Part shown: positions 8,288 through 14,660 of the stretch, piece after piece
Layout: every line of letters starts with the position of its first letter
How positions within the stretch are numbered: position 1 is the stretch's first letter
Source: an uncultured Elusimicrobiales bacterium
GTDB taxonomy: Bacteria; Elusimicrobiota; Elusimicrobia; Elusimicrobiales; Elusimicrobiaceae
DNA length: 14,738 nucleotides
Direction: 5' to 3'
Assembly (NCBI GenBank): GCA_910576915.1
Contig: CAJTJT010000004.1
Span: forward strand, 111,135-125,872
Made by a program: the position numbers and the translations under genes
Notes under the pieces: generated by a model
Databases searched by the model: none
What the model was told of the DNA's origin: nothing
Seen by the model: the letters and a program-made list of their open reading frames with translations, nothing else

Positions 8288-9511
8288 ATGAAAAAATTAG
8301 CTGTACTGCTGTCACTGTTACTGCTTGCCGACATTTCCCATGCGGCCGGCTTTGCCCTCTACGAATTCAGCGCCCGCTCCACCGCTATGGGCGGCGCCGC
8401 CATGGCGAACGAAGCCGAGGCCGCTTCGCTCGCTTCCAACCCCGCGCTCATCACGGAACTCACCGGTACGCAAGCCCAGATGGGCATTACCGCCGTCACC
8501 GCACACGCCAAAACAACGGTGGCCGGCCAGTCCCGCACGCTTAAAGACGACGTTTGGCTTCTGCCTAACTTTTTTATCACCCATAAACTCAGCGACGACG
8601 TATCCGTCGGCCTGGGCGGATTCTCCCGCTACGGTTTGGGCGGCGAATACAAAAACTGGCAGTCGTGGCCCGGCAGCCAGCTGGCCTACCACGTAAAATT
8701 GGAAACGTTCTCCTTCACGCCGACGATTGCCATCAAGGCGAGCGAAGAACTCTCCGTCGCCATGGGCCTGGAAGCCATGGTAATCGGGTTTACCCAAAAA
8801 TCCACCCTCATGCCCGGCGCCATGGCGGACAGAACCTCCTATAAAATCAGCGGCTCTGGCGTAAGTTGGGGGGGAAACTTCTCGTTTATTTACCGGCCCC
8901 AATGGGCGGAAAAGTGGGCCCTGGGTGCCATGTACCGCACCAAAGTAAAACAGGAACTTAACGGCCGCATTAACGCGGGAATGGAATACGGAGATCCTCT
9001 TAACATTTATAACGCCGACGCCAAAGGCTCCATCGCCCTGCCAGACAGCATTTCGGCCGGGATTTCCTTCCGCCCGACGGAAAAATGGACGCTGGAAGCG
9101 GGCATCGTGGGCACCTTCTGGAGCTCGTACGACCAAATCCTCATCGAATATAAAGACATGGAAAACACGCCCACCATCCATAACCAAAAAGATTACAAAG
9201 ACGCCTACCGCTTAAACCTGGGTGCGGAATACAAATTCCATCCCAACTGGGCCGCGCGCGCAGGCTACGTGTACGACAAATCGCCCATCAACGAAAAATC
9301 GATGGATACGCTGGTGCCCGTGGACGACAGACACATCGCCAGCCTGGGTGTAGGGTATACTAACGGCCCCTGGAGCGTGGACGTGGCTTACGCGCACATC
9401 TTCAGCAAAGATTTAAGCGGCACCACCAGCGCCCAGTTTAGAAACCAACCCGTGGAATACTCCGACGGCAGAAGCGACATGTACGCCCTGACGGTTGGAT
9501 ATAAGTTTTAA
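8288..9511 (+). CDS. OmpP1/FadL-family outer membrane protein
   Basis: A 407-residue outer-membrane beta-barrel of the FadL/TodX family, which takes up long-chain fatty acids or other hydrophobic compounds. A signal peptide (about 1-20, MKKLAVLLSLLLLADISHA) is followed by AGFALYEFSARSTAMGGA and ASLASNPALITEL. These are the conserved FadL N-terminal hatch features, including the NPA motif. The rest shows alternating amphipathic strands and ends in YALTVGYKF with the terminal Phe recognised by the BAM machinery. Length is normal. AAGGA (8277-8281) is the ribosome binding site. The gene follows a strong terminator with no obvious separate promoter between them. The substrate cannot be told from sequence. 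Confidence 0.92.
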   Translation: MKKLAVLLSLLLLADISHAAGFALYEFSARSTAMGGAAMANEAEAASLASNPALITELTGTQAQMGITAVTAHAKTTVAGQSRTLKDDVWLLPNFFITHKLSDDVSVGLGGFSRYGLGGEYKNWQSWPGSQLAYHVKLETFSFTPTIAIKASEELSVAMGLEAMVIGFTQKSTLMPGAMADRTSYKISGSGVSWGGNFSFIYRPQWAEKWALGAMYRTKVKQELNGRINAGMEYGDPLNIYNADAKGSIALPDSISAGISFRPTEKWTLEAGIVGTFWSSYDQILIEYKDMENTPTIHNQKDYKDAYRLNLGAEYKFHPNWAARAGYVYDKSPINEKSMDTLVPVDDRHIASLGVGYTNGPWSVDVAYAHIFSKDLSGTTSAQFRNQPVEYSDGRSDMYALTVGYKF

Positions 9512-9533
9512 TTTTTTAAAACGCAAAAAATCT

Positions 9534-9634
9534 GCGCCGTACTCTTTTTGTCATTCCCGAATGTTTGACGGCATCTTGCAGGCCACCCGCAGGGGGCGGT
9601 CCGCAGGGTGCGGGAATCTTATAGAGTACGGCGC
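9534..9634. terminator. Bidirectional terminator with a palindromic repeat in its loop
   Basis: GCGCCGTACTCT (9534-9545) pairs perfectly over 12 bases with AGAGTACGGCGC (9623-9634). It is flanked by A-rich sequence on the left and GTTTGTTT on the right, so it can serve the porin gene (+) and the convergent pilin gene (-). The 77-base loop is occupied mainly by a GTCATTCCCG-type palindromic repeat with its own stem. I infer that the repeat entered the loop of an ordinary terminator. Confidence 0.7.
9550..9618. repeat. Palindromic repeat copy A (GTCATTCCCG type, half element)
   Basis: It begins GTCATTCCCGAATG, identical over 14 bases to copy B at 10337, and ends GCGGGAATC. ATTCCCG (9553-9559) pairs with CGGGAAT (9611-9617). 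The second half present in copies B and C, ending in GGGATGAC, is missing, so this is a short or truncated form. Confidence 0.7.
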
Positions 9635-9658
9635 GTTTGTTTATCAGCTTCCGAATTT

Positions 9659-10291
9659 TTACGGCAAACGGTATTGTGTGCCGGACACCAACACGCCGCC
9701 CATACTTTTGCACACTTTATGGGCCAGCGAAGAACCGTCCCTGGCATCGCACATAATCTCCCCGGCGTGTGTAGGGCTGTACGCCAAATACCGGCTGTAT
9801 ACCAGGATTATTTTTCCGTTCATAAAAATACGCCCGTCGACACGGTCTTGTTTGCTGGCGACATGCCAGTTTTGGCCTCCGGCGTTATAGTCATACCAAA
9901 TAGTTCCGCAGTCAAGCTGACCGCTGCCAATATGACTGCACCCCGAAACAGCCGAGATATCCAGCATATTGATATCATCCGGCGCATATTCCCCATTAGC
10001 CAAATAATAAACTTCCGCGGCGTCTGCAATAGCGCGGACGGTGGCCATTGTCGTAGACAGGCGGGATTTTAATACCGCCGTTTGATACTCGGGCAGTGCC
10101 ACCGCCGCCAAAATACCGATGATTAAGACAACGACCAAGAGTTCGATAAGTGTAAAGCCTTTCCGTGTCATTCCCGGGCACCCGGCGGAACACACGGTGA
10201 GCCGGGAATCCAGATTTACAACTTCTATTACATCGACTAGAGTCCGGGGCTGGCGGCGCGCAGCGTCCCGGGATGACAACTTTTGACACAT
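9659..10291 (-). CDS. Type IV pilin-like protein with repeat-extended leader
   Basis: From the ATG at 10289-10291 this is a 210-residue prepilin. The processing site and helix, RKG^FTLIELLVVVLIIGILAAVALPEY, start at residue 43, with Glu5 of the mature form intact. A globular domain with several Cys (SGCSHIGSGQLDC, MCDARDG...KVCKSMGG) follows. Residues 6-42 are encoded by a 111-bp palindromic repeat inserted in frame, and without it the start would read MCQKLRKGFTL, a normal leader. A GGGGGA ribosome-binding-like sequence and a TATAGT box precede 10291. The alternative ATG at 10169-10171 (170 residues, MTRKGFTL) lies in the end of the repeat, has no Shine-Dalgarno sequence, and would also give a normal leader. 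The start is therefore uncertain, but the mature pilin is not. It is related to the pilin at 274-780, with the same helix and similar size. Confidence 0.85.
   Translation of the reverse strand: MCQKLSSRDAARRQPRTLVDVIEVVNLDSRLTVCSAGCPGMTRKGFTLIELLVVVLIIGILAAVALPEYQTAVLKSRLSTTMATVRAIADAAEVYYLANGEYAPDDINMLDISAVSGCSHIGSGQLDCGTIWYDYNAGGQNWHVASKQDRVDGRIFMNGKIILVYSRYLAYSPTHAGEIMCDARDGSSLAHKVCKSMGGVLVSGTQYRLP
10167..10277. repeat. Palindromic repeat copy C inside the pilin leader
   Basis: A 111-bp element bounded by GTCATTCCCGGG (10167-10178) and the near-inverted TCCCGGGATGAC (10266-10277). Inside are a first hairpin (CATTCCCGG with CCGGGAATCC near 10193) and a second G+C-rich half. The length is 37 codons exactly and no stop occurs in the pilin frame. 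Confidence 0.8.
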
Positions 10292-10326
10292 AGGATATAT
10301 CCCCCTTTATTACGGTTTGACGGCTT

Positions 10327-10332
10327 ACTATA
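10327..10332 (-). promoter_or_regulatory. Probable -10 box of the second pilin gene
   Basis: The minus strand reads TATAGT, four bases downstream of the end of repeat copy B, so any -35 would lie inside the repeat. It gives an untranslated leader of about 30 bases containing GGGGGA about 8 bases before the ATG at 10291. Confidence 0.4.
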
Positions 10333-10336
10333 CTAC

Positions 10337-10424
10337 GTCATTCCCGAATGGGAAGCGGCCTGCAGGGTTTGGGAATCTGCTATTTTCTAAGGAGCAGATC
10401 CCCGACAAAAACCTCGGGGATGAC
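10337..10424. repeat. Palindromic repeat copy B (GTCATTCCCG type)
   Basis: An 88-bp element starting GTCATTCCCGAATG and ending CTCGGGGATGAC. It folds into two hairpins (TTCCCG.../GGGAATC and ATCCCCGA/TCGGGGAT) plus a central stem ATCTGCT/AGCAGAT (10375-10381 with 10394-10400). It lies upstream of the pilin promoter, between that gene and MutY. Confidence 0.8.
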
Positions 10425-10468
10425 GCTATGAAAGTATGCCGCCAAACTTGATTTATCCCCATGTTATC

Positions 10469-10503
10469 AAAAAAAAAAAACAATACAAGCCCTTTTAGAA
10501 AGG
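10469..10503 (-). terminator. Possible weak terminator of mutY with A12/T12 run
   Basis: On the minus strand a 5-bp hairpin (CCTTT...AAAGG, 10491-10503) is followed by ten bases and then a run of 12 T (A-run 10469-10480 on the plus strand). The stem is short and set off from the T-run, so termination is only plausible. A 12-base homopolymer is also prone to length variation. Confidence 0.35.
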
Positions 10504-10559
10504 ACCTGACGCTTAGGTATTTTAGAAGTTTTATCGAAGAAGCCCCGCAACGTTACTCA

Positions 10560-11594
10560 CTATAACAACAACCCCGCTTTTTCCAACAGTTTTTGAACCA
10601 AACGGGAAACGGCGTACTTTTTTACATTGTCCTGCGGGACGCGGATAAATTCCGGCGGAACCGAAAGAGAGGGGGGAAGTTTTACGCGGTACAAGTCCGC
10701 ATAAATAATACGGTGGGATAAAACATGTTTCACGGGCCCGGCCACAAGGCTAGAAGTTCGGCGTCCGAATAATTTTTTATAACCGGGCAGAGCGGAAATA
10801 TCCACCCGCGGCTCCGGCGTTTCCAGGAGTACCGGCTCATACAAATTTTGCCACACATCACCCGCGCCGCGCTTATGCAGCCAGGTATCGCCGCTCTGCT
10901 CTACATATATATAATGAAAGTACCGCGCGGACACTTTCGTTTTTTGCCCTTTCACGGGCAGCTGCTCCACCCGGTTTTCCAGGCGGGCTGTACACTGTTC
11001 CGCCAGCGGGCAAGTTAAGCACGCGGGAGACTGGGGGGTACATACCATCGCGCCGAAATCCATAATCGCCTGATTATAATCCCCGGGGCGGCGCGTATCA
11101 AGCATTTTTTGCGCCAAAGCCAAAAACTCCTTTTTGCCGGAAACGGAATCAATCGGCGTAGCAATCCCGTGCACGCGGGATAAAACCCGGTACACGTTTC
11201 CGTCCAATACGGCATAGGGCATATTATAAGCAATCGAGCAGATAGCGGCGGCCGTATAGTCGCCCACACCTTTTAGGGCGCGGACGCCCTCGTAGGTGGA
11301 GGGGAAAACGCCGTTCATGCTCTTGGCCGCCTCATGCAGGTTGCGGGCCCGGGAATAATAACCTAACCCCTGCCAAAGTTTGAGGACGTCATCCTCCGCC
11401 GCATCCGCCAGCGCGCGGGGGGAGGGAAAACGCTCGGCAAAACGCAGATAGTAATCTAACCCCTGCGCCACACGCGTTTGCTGCAGGATAATTTCGGACA
11501 GCCAAATTAAATACGGGTCCCGGGTGTTACGCCAGGGGAGATCCCGCTTATGTTGGTCGTACCAGGTTAATAATATGGAAGAAAAGGATGACAT
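10560..11594 (-). CDS. mutY: A/G-specific adenine DNA glycosylase MutY
   Basis: A 344-residue base-excision repair enzyme removing adenine mispaired with 8-oxoguanine. Visible features are the catalytic Glu35 in SEIILQQTRV, the helix-hairpin-helix LKGVGDYTA (107-115) with Tyr in place of the lysine found in endonuclease III, and the catalytic Asp131 in VLDGNVYRVLSRV. The [4Fe-4S] cluster cysteines are 185, 192, 195 and 201 (spacing C-x6-C-x2-C-x5-C). The C-terminal half (about 215-344) corresponds to the Nudix-like 8-oxoG recognition domain (WLHKRGAGDVWQNLYEPVLLE). Length is typical. Coding is monocistronic. The ATG lies 7 bases after a TATAAA box with no Shine-Dalgarno sequence, suggesting a leaderless message. 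Confidence 0.96.
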   Translation of the reverse strand: MSSFSSILLTWYDQHKRDLPWRNTRDPYLIWLSEIILQQTRVAQGLDYYLRFAERFPSPRALADAAEDDVLKLWQGLGYYSRARNLHEAAKSMNGVFPSTYEGVRALKGVGDYTAAAICSIAYNMPYAVLDGNVYRVLSRVHGIATPIDSVSGKKEFLALAQKMLDTRRPGDYNQAIMDFGAMVCTPQSPACLTCPLAEQCTARLENRVEQLPVKGQKTKVSARYFHYIYVEQSGDTWLHKRGAGDVWQNLYEPVLLETPEPRVDISALPGYKKLFGRRTSSLVAGPVKHVLSHRIIYADLYRVKLPPSLSVPPEFIRVPQDNVKKYAVSRLVQKLLEKAGLLL

Positions 11595-11601
11595 ACTTCA
11601 T

Positions 11602-11607
11602 TTTATA
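11602..11607 (-). promoter_or_regulatory. -10 box of mutY
   Basis: The minus strand reads TATAAA, then 7 bases, then the mutY ATG. No clear -35 is present. The spacing is the same as for the other apparently leaderless genes here. Confidence 0.5.
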
Positions 11608-11656
11608 ATTTTTACCCAAACTCGGGAACTCGCGTTTTTACAAAAGGGGATACTAC

Positions 11657-11680
11657 GGGTACCCTCAAATTGAATTTGAG
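11657..11680. repeat. Tandem short palindromes
   Basis: GGGTACCC (11657-11664) is followed directly, sharing one base, by CTCAAATTGAATTTGAG (11664-11680), a perfect 8+1+8 palindrome. They lie in the intergenic region between mutY and the gene at 12177 and could be protein-binding sites. No function is evident. Confidence 0.5.
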
Positions 11681-11693
11681 CGATTTCCTTGTT

Positions 11694-11730
11694 TTGCAAA
11701 ATTACCTCCAATTTTGCAATTTTGTTTTTT
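11694..11730 (+). terminator. Terminator-like hairpin
   Basis: TTGCAAAATT (11694-11703) pairs perfectly with AATTTTGCAA (11710-11719) around an ACCTCC loop and is followed by TTTTGTTTTTT. It would act on plus-strand transcription, but no plus-strand gene ends here. It may shield the downstream region from transcripts opposing mutY. Confidence 0.5.
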
Positions 11731-12061
11731 GAAGTTCACAAAGCAAAATTACACCCGTTTTTATCGTTTCTGTTCTTTTATTTTTACGCCTTCTTTGTTT
11801 CCTGTTTTTTAAGCGAAGGAGGGGATAAAAAATCGCCGCGTTTTTGAAATTTTAAGCCTTGCAAAATCACCTAATTTCAACACACCCCAAAAAGCATTTT
11901 GGCAAAGAAAATAGTTTTGAGCACTCGCAGAAAATCTAAGTCCAAGCCCAACGGGACGATTTTAAGCCATAAGAGGGGCAGATTTTTCTCATTTTACGGC
12001 CCAGAAATAGACCGTTTTGGGGCCGTTTTCTCGTCGATAAACGCCACTTTTCCCCAGACCG
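11731..12061. other. AT-rich intergenic stretch without a credible gene
   Basis: The stretch is rich in A/T runs and short G runs. Variants of GCAAAATTACC recur (11696, 11743 and, as GCAAAATCACC, about 11860). An open frame starting with TTG near 11899 (69 codons) has no ribosome binding site and low-complexity composition, so I do not call it. At 11937-11949 the minus strand reads GGGCTTGGACTT, combining single copies of the two units amplified at 14512 and 14661. Confidence 0.5.
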
Positions 12062-12126
12062 TGACATTAAATGACATAAAATTAACAAATATTGACATAT
12101 GTCAATAAATAATTTATTATATGTCA
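12062..12126 (+). promoter_or_regulatory. Promoter with TGACAT operator array
   Basis: TTGACA (12092-12097) and TATTAT (12115-12120) are 17 bases apart, a near-consensus sigma-70-type promoter. The -35 lies in a perfect 18-bp palindrome, TATTGACATATGTCAATA (12090-12107). Further TGACAT half-sites occur at 12062-12067 and 12072-12077, 31 and 21 bases upstream of the one in the palindrome (12093) and 10 bases apart. An inverted half-site ATGTCA overlaps the -10 region at 12121-12126. The near-multiples of one helical turn suggest cooperative binding of a regulator on one DNA face. The downstream gene's own product is the obvious candidate, by inference. Confidence 0.75.
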
Positions 12127-12176
12127 TAACCTGGGGAAAACCCGCGTTGATAACTTCTCATACAGGAGCCATTCCC

Positions 12177-12773
12177 ATGCCGGAAGATGCCGAAAAAACC
12201 TTAAAAATACGTTTCCGTTTCCCGGGCGGGGAAGAGTTCGAAGCTGAGGGAACCCTGGAATTTATCGAAAAACAGCGCAATTATTTCCTGGATTTAATAG
12301 GCAAACAACCTAAAAAATCTACCACACCCACACCCGCCGCTACCCGGATACCCAACCCAGCGCAGGCAGCTCCATTCGTCCCCCAAGCCGCGCCGGTACC
12401 TCCGGCAACAACGCCCGTACAGGAGGCCTTCCCAGCCAAACGGTTATGGGAAACCCTGCTCAAAGAGGACGGGGGCGAAGTTATCCTGCGCCGCAAAATG
12501 CGCCTGGAACCCCAGGAAGCCGCCCTTTTGTTATTAGCGGGAGCCCGTGTTCTGTTAAACCAAGCGGAATGCAAGGCCCTAAGTTTATCCCAAATGCTTC
12601 AAAAATCGGGATTTACCAGCGCCGGCCGCCTGGACCGCCTTTTACAGCAGGAAGCCAATAATGGCTATTTGCAAAGCGAAGGGGTAAAAAGGGGGCGGGT
12701 GTACCGCTTGACCAATGCGGGTTTTGCCCGCGCCTTTGTACTGGCCGAAAAGCTGGCCGGGGAACTTTTATAA
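12177..12773 (+). CDS. Two-domain protein of unknown function with winged-helix-like C-terminus
   Basis: A 198-residue protein that I do not recognise as a named family. The N-terminal domain (about 1-43) has a beta-strand pattern, IRFRFPGGEEFEAEG, then the helix LEFIEKQRNYFLDLIG. A Pro/Ala/Thr-rich linker (about 48-83) joins it to a helical C-terminal domain (about 88-198). The end of that domain, SLSQMLQKSGF then AGRLDRLLQQEANNGYLQSEG and a beta turn RGRVYRLTNAG, resembles a winged helix-turn-helix. I chose the ATG at 12177 because AGGAG lies 8 bases upstream. An ATG at 12099 falls inside the promoter, before the expected transcript start. DNA binding and autoregulation through the TGACAT sites are inferred. 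No terminator or partner gene follows. Confidence 0.8.
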   Translation: MPEDAEKTLKIRFRFPGGEEFEAEGTLEFIEKQRNYFLDLIGKQPKKSTTPTPAATRIPNPAQAAPFVPQAAPVPPATTPVQEAFPAKRLWETLLKEDGGEVILRRKMRLEPQEAALLLLAGARVLLNQAECKALSLSQMLQKSGFTSAGRLDRLLQQEANNGYLQSEGVKRGRVYRLTNAGFARAFVLAEKLAGELL

Positions 12774-13500
12774 GGTTCGATATCCCCACTAGATTGTAAC
12801 CTGATGCCCTACCCCCGCCCGGAAACCCCATTCTTCCTACAGTGGATGGTTGAATTACGCAACGCACAGTTTGACGTCCCCAGGGCCCCTACCGCAGGGC
12901 ATATTCAAAACCGTTGTTCTGACGCCACCTGGCTGTCCCGTTCGATTTTCAGAATAAAAGCCACCCGGGGGGCGCAATCCCAGTCTGCCCATATGCTTCT
13001 TGTGGACCACCAGGCCGACGATAAATCCTCTATTGGACAAAACGCGCCTTTATAGTCACCCCAACCAGAACAATACCCACAAGCTGAAAGCACTTACTCT
13101 TACTGATACAGAATTTACTATAAGAGCAGAAACAGATTTCCACCAGGAAACGTTCCACCACAGGTCAGAAGTGCCGTTGTTGCCCTAGAGTAATAGGGGA
13201 TAATAAGGGCAAGTACCTGCTAAAACCTCACTCTAAGCCTAGGTATTTTAAGGGGAGCCGCGCCTGAGATTCCGTCTTGCTCTAGCGATTTTTAGTACGC
13301 CTTAGTCTAAGGGGGAACCGTCTCCGGCCACCAATACTACCTCCGATGCGAGCAAGGGGAAAATAGCCCCACAATCTACCCCTTATGAAACAGAGATGCG
13401 CGCCCACCCGTTTCCACTTAAAAGGCGGCTAGCATTCCACAACATGGCGCTGAAGGGAGGGGGCAATATCTCACTATCAAACCTTTAATACGGCATTTCC
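12774..13500. other. Gene-free region of moderate G+C
   Basis: About 730 bases without a convincing gene. Short open frames on both strands (for example 12804-13055 plus, 12905-13093 minus) overlap each other, lack ribosome binding sites and look like chance frames. Local features are the inverted repeat ATGCCCT / AGGGCAT (12804-12810 with 12895-12901), a GGGGCTATTTTCCCC hairpin on the minus strand (about 13355-13369), and a GGGCAATAT word at about 13461 repeated at 13514. No tRNA, rRNA, tmRNA or RNase P signature was recognised. It could be a decayed gene, a mobile-element remnant or an unrecognised structured RNA. Confidence 0.45.
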
Positions 13501-14511
13501 AAAACCAAAATCATGGGCAATATTTGCACTTCAAAAAGCAGGGGGAGGGAGAGAAAACAAACAAAGATTCAGCACTTTACTTACTAACATAACTTAACAT
13601 TACTAACATTTTTTTATTTACAATAATCCTTTAAAAAAGATGCTCAATTTTTAAAATAAATAAAAAATCTAATATAACAAATTAGATTTTTATATATAGA
13701 TAAGACAGAATTAAAATTTTAAACTCAATATTTTAAAATTAAAAAATTTTAAAAAAGCATATATTTTTACTATTTTAACACCTACTTGGCACTTTTCGAA
13801 CTCAAATTATCATATTTTTCCCACACACCTCATTTTGCCATTAATAAAGCTTCCTTTTTGTTGAAAAGTTGACAAAAGGGGGATTTTTGCCCGGCCAAAA
13901 ATACTAACGATAATTTTTATTATGTTAATCAAAACCTATAAAAACCAAACAAAACACATCCTATTATTAAACTGATATTTATTATATTTTTACTTTATTT
14001 TTAAAGATTTTTTCTAGTAATCTTATAATTATTTTAGAATTTATTTCTTAGCACTCTGAACGTTTTGGAAAGCCCGCAAAAACGATTCATTTTTTGGTTT
14101 TACCAGGGCGCAAAAAAGGAAAACATAATCAATCAAAAAAAGACCATTTTTTGTTTTTCTCTCCCCTCTCCCGATATCTGAAATAATTTAGGCCGCAAAC
14201 ACACTATCACGCACAGCACGACAAATTGGCATCTATTTTTAGAATCTAAAAACAAATTATTAAAATGCAAAAACATGCTTATTTTTGTATTTTTTATGTT
14301 TTTATTGCTATTTCTATATTTTTACAAATTTTGCCATATTTTTGCATTTTGACAAAACGCCCCAGAACGTTTTAGGGGTACCTAGGGTATGGGGCAAAAC
14401 GAAATACGCGATTTGGGGCGATTTTAAATTTTGGCTCCAAAATGCAACTTTTCGGATTTGTTTTCATTACTTTACTAACAATACTACTTTTTCAAACAAA
14501 GAGAGAATTTA
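13501..14511. other. Very AT-rich gene-free region
   Basis: About 1 kb dominated by A- and T-runs, clearly lower in G+C than the coding part of the window. There is no credible gene. A 75-codon frame at 14285-14512 is Phe/Tyr-rich, lacks a ribosome binding site and reflects poly-T composition. Isolated G-rich islands occur (for example around 13875 and 14375-14420, the latter with GGGGTACC and GGGGC words). No DnaA-box cluster was seen. Confidence 0.5.
13663..13691. terminator. AT-rich hairpin with A/T flanks
   Basis: AAAAATCTAAT (13663-13673) pairs perfectly over 11 bases with ATTAGATTTTT (13681-13691) around a 7-base loop. It resembles a weak bidirectional terminator, but the stem is nearly all A-T and no adjacent gene is known. 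Confidence 0.35.
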
Positions 14512-14574
14512 GGGCTTGGGCTTGGGCTTGGGCTTGGGCTTGGGCTTGGGCTTGGGCTTGGGCTTGGGCTTGGG
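14512..14574 (+). repeat. Tandem hexanucleotide array (GGGCTT)10
   Basis: Ten exact GGGCTT units plus a final GGG. Every unit carries a GGG run spaced by three bases, so the plus strand can in principle form intramolecular G-quadruplexes. The unit length is a multiple of three (would encode Gly-Leu in two frames), but no open frame of a real gene crosses it. Confidence 0.97.
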
Positions 14575-14640
14575 GAAGAAACGGCGTTTTGAGAGCGTGA
14601 CAGCATGGCCGCTAAAAGATTTCAAACAATAATATAGATA

Positions 14641-14660
14641 GAAGGGAAGGGAAGGGAAGG
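14641..14660 (+). repeat. Tandem pentanucleotide array (GAAGG)4
   Basis: Four exact GAAGG units, in the same 5-base register as the GACTG array that follows without a gap. The two units share the pattern GANNG. It is separated from the hexamer array by 66 bases of ordinary sequence. Confidence 0.95.

Noticed and set aside
9550..10424. CRISPR array from the repeated GTCATTCCCG words
   Set aside because: The copies are palindromic, of different length and irregularly spaced, and overlap genes and a terminator. They form a dispersed repeat family, not repeat-spacer units.
11899..12108. Open frame of 69 codons on the plus strand with basic N-terminus
   Set aside because: It starts with TTG, has no ribosome binding site, is low in complexity and runs into the promoter/operator of the next gene.
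12804..13093. Small overlapping open frames on both strands after the regulator-like gene
   Set aside because: They lack ribosome binding sites, overlap each other in several frames and show no recognisable domain.
13190..13460. Structured RNA gene (tRNA, tmRNA, RNase P) in the G-rich patches
   Set aside because: No cloverleaf, CCA-type end or conserved RNase P or tmRNA core was found on either strand by eye.
13561..14340. Replication origin in the AT-rich region
   Set aside because: No cluster of TTATCCACA-type boxes and no dnaA, dnaN or partition genes were seen.
14285..14512. Open frame of 75 codons ending at the hexamer array
   Set aside because: Phe/Tyr-rich translation of poly-T sequence without a ribosome binding site. 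It stops exactly where composition changes.
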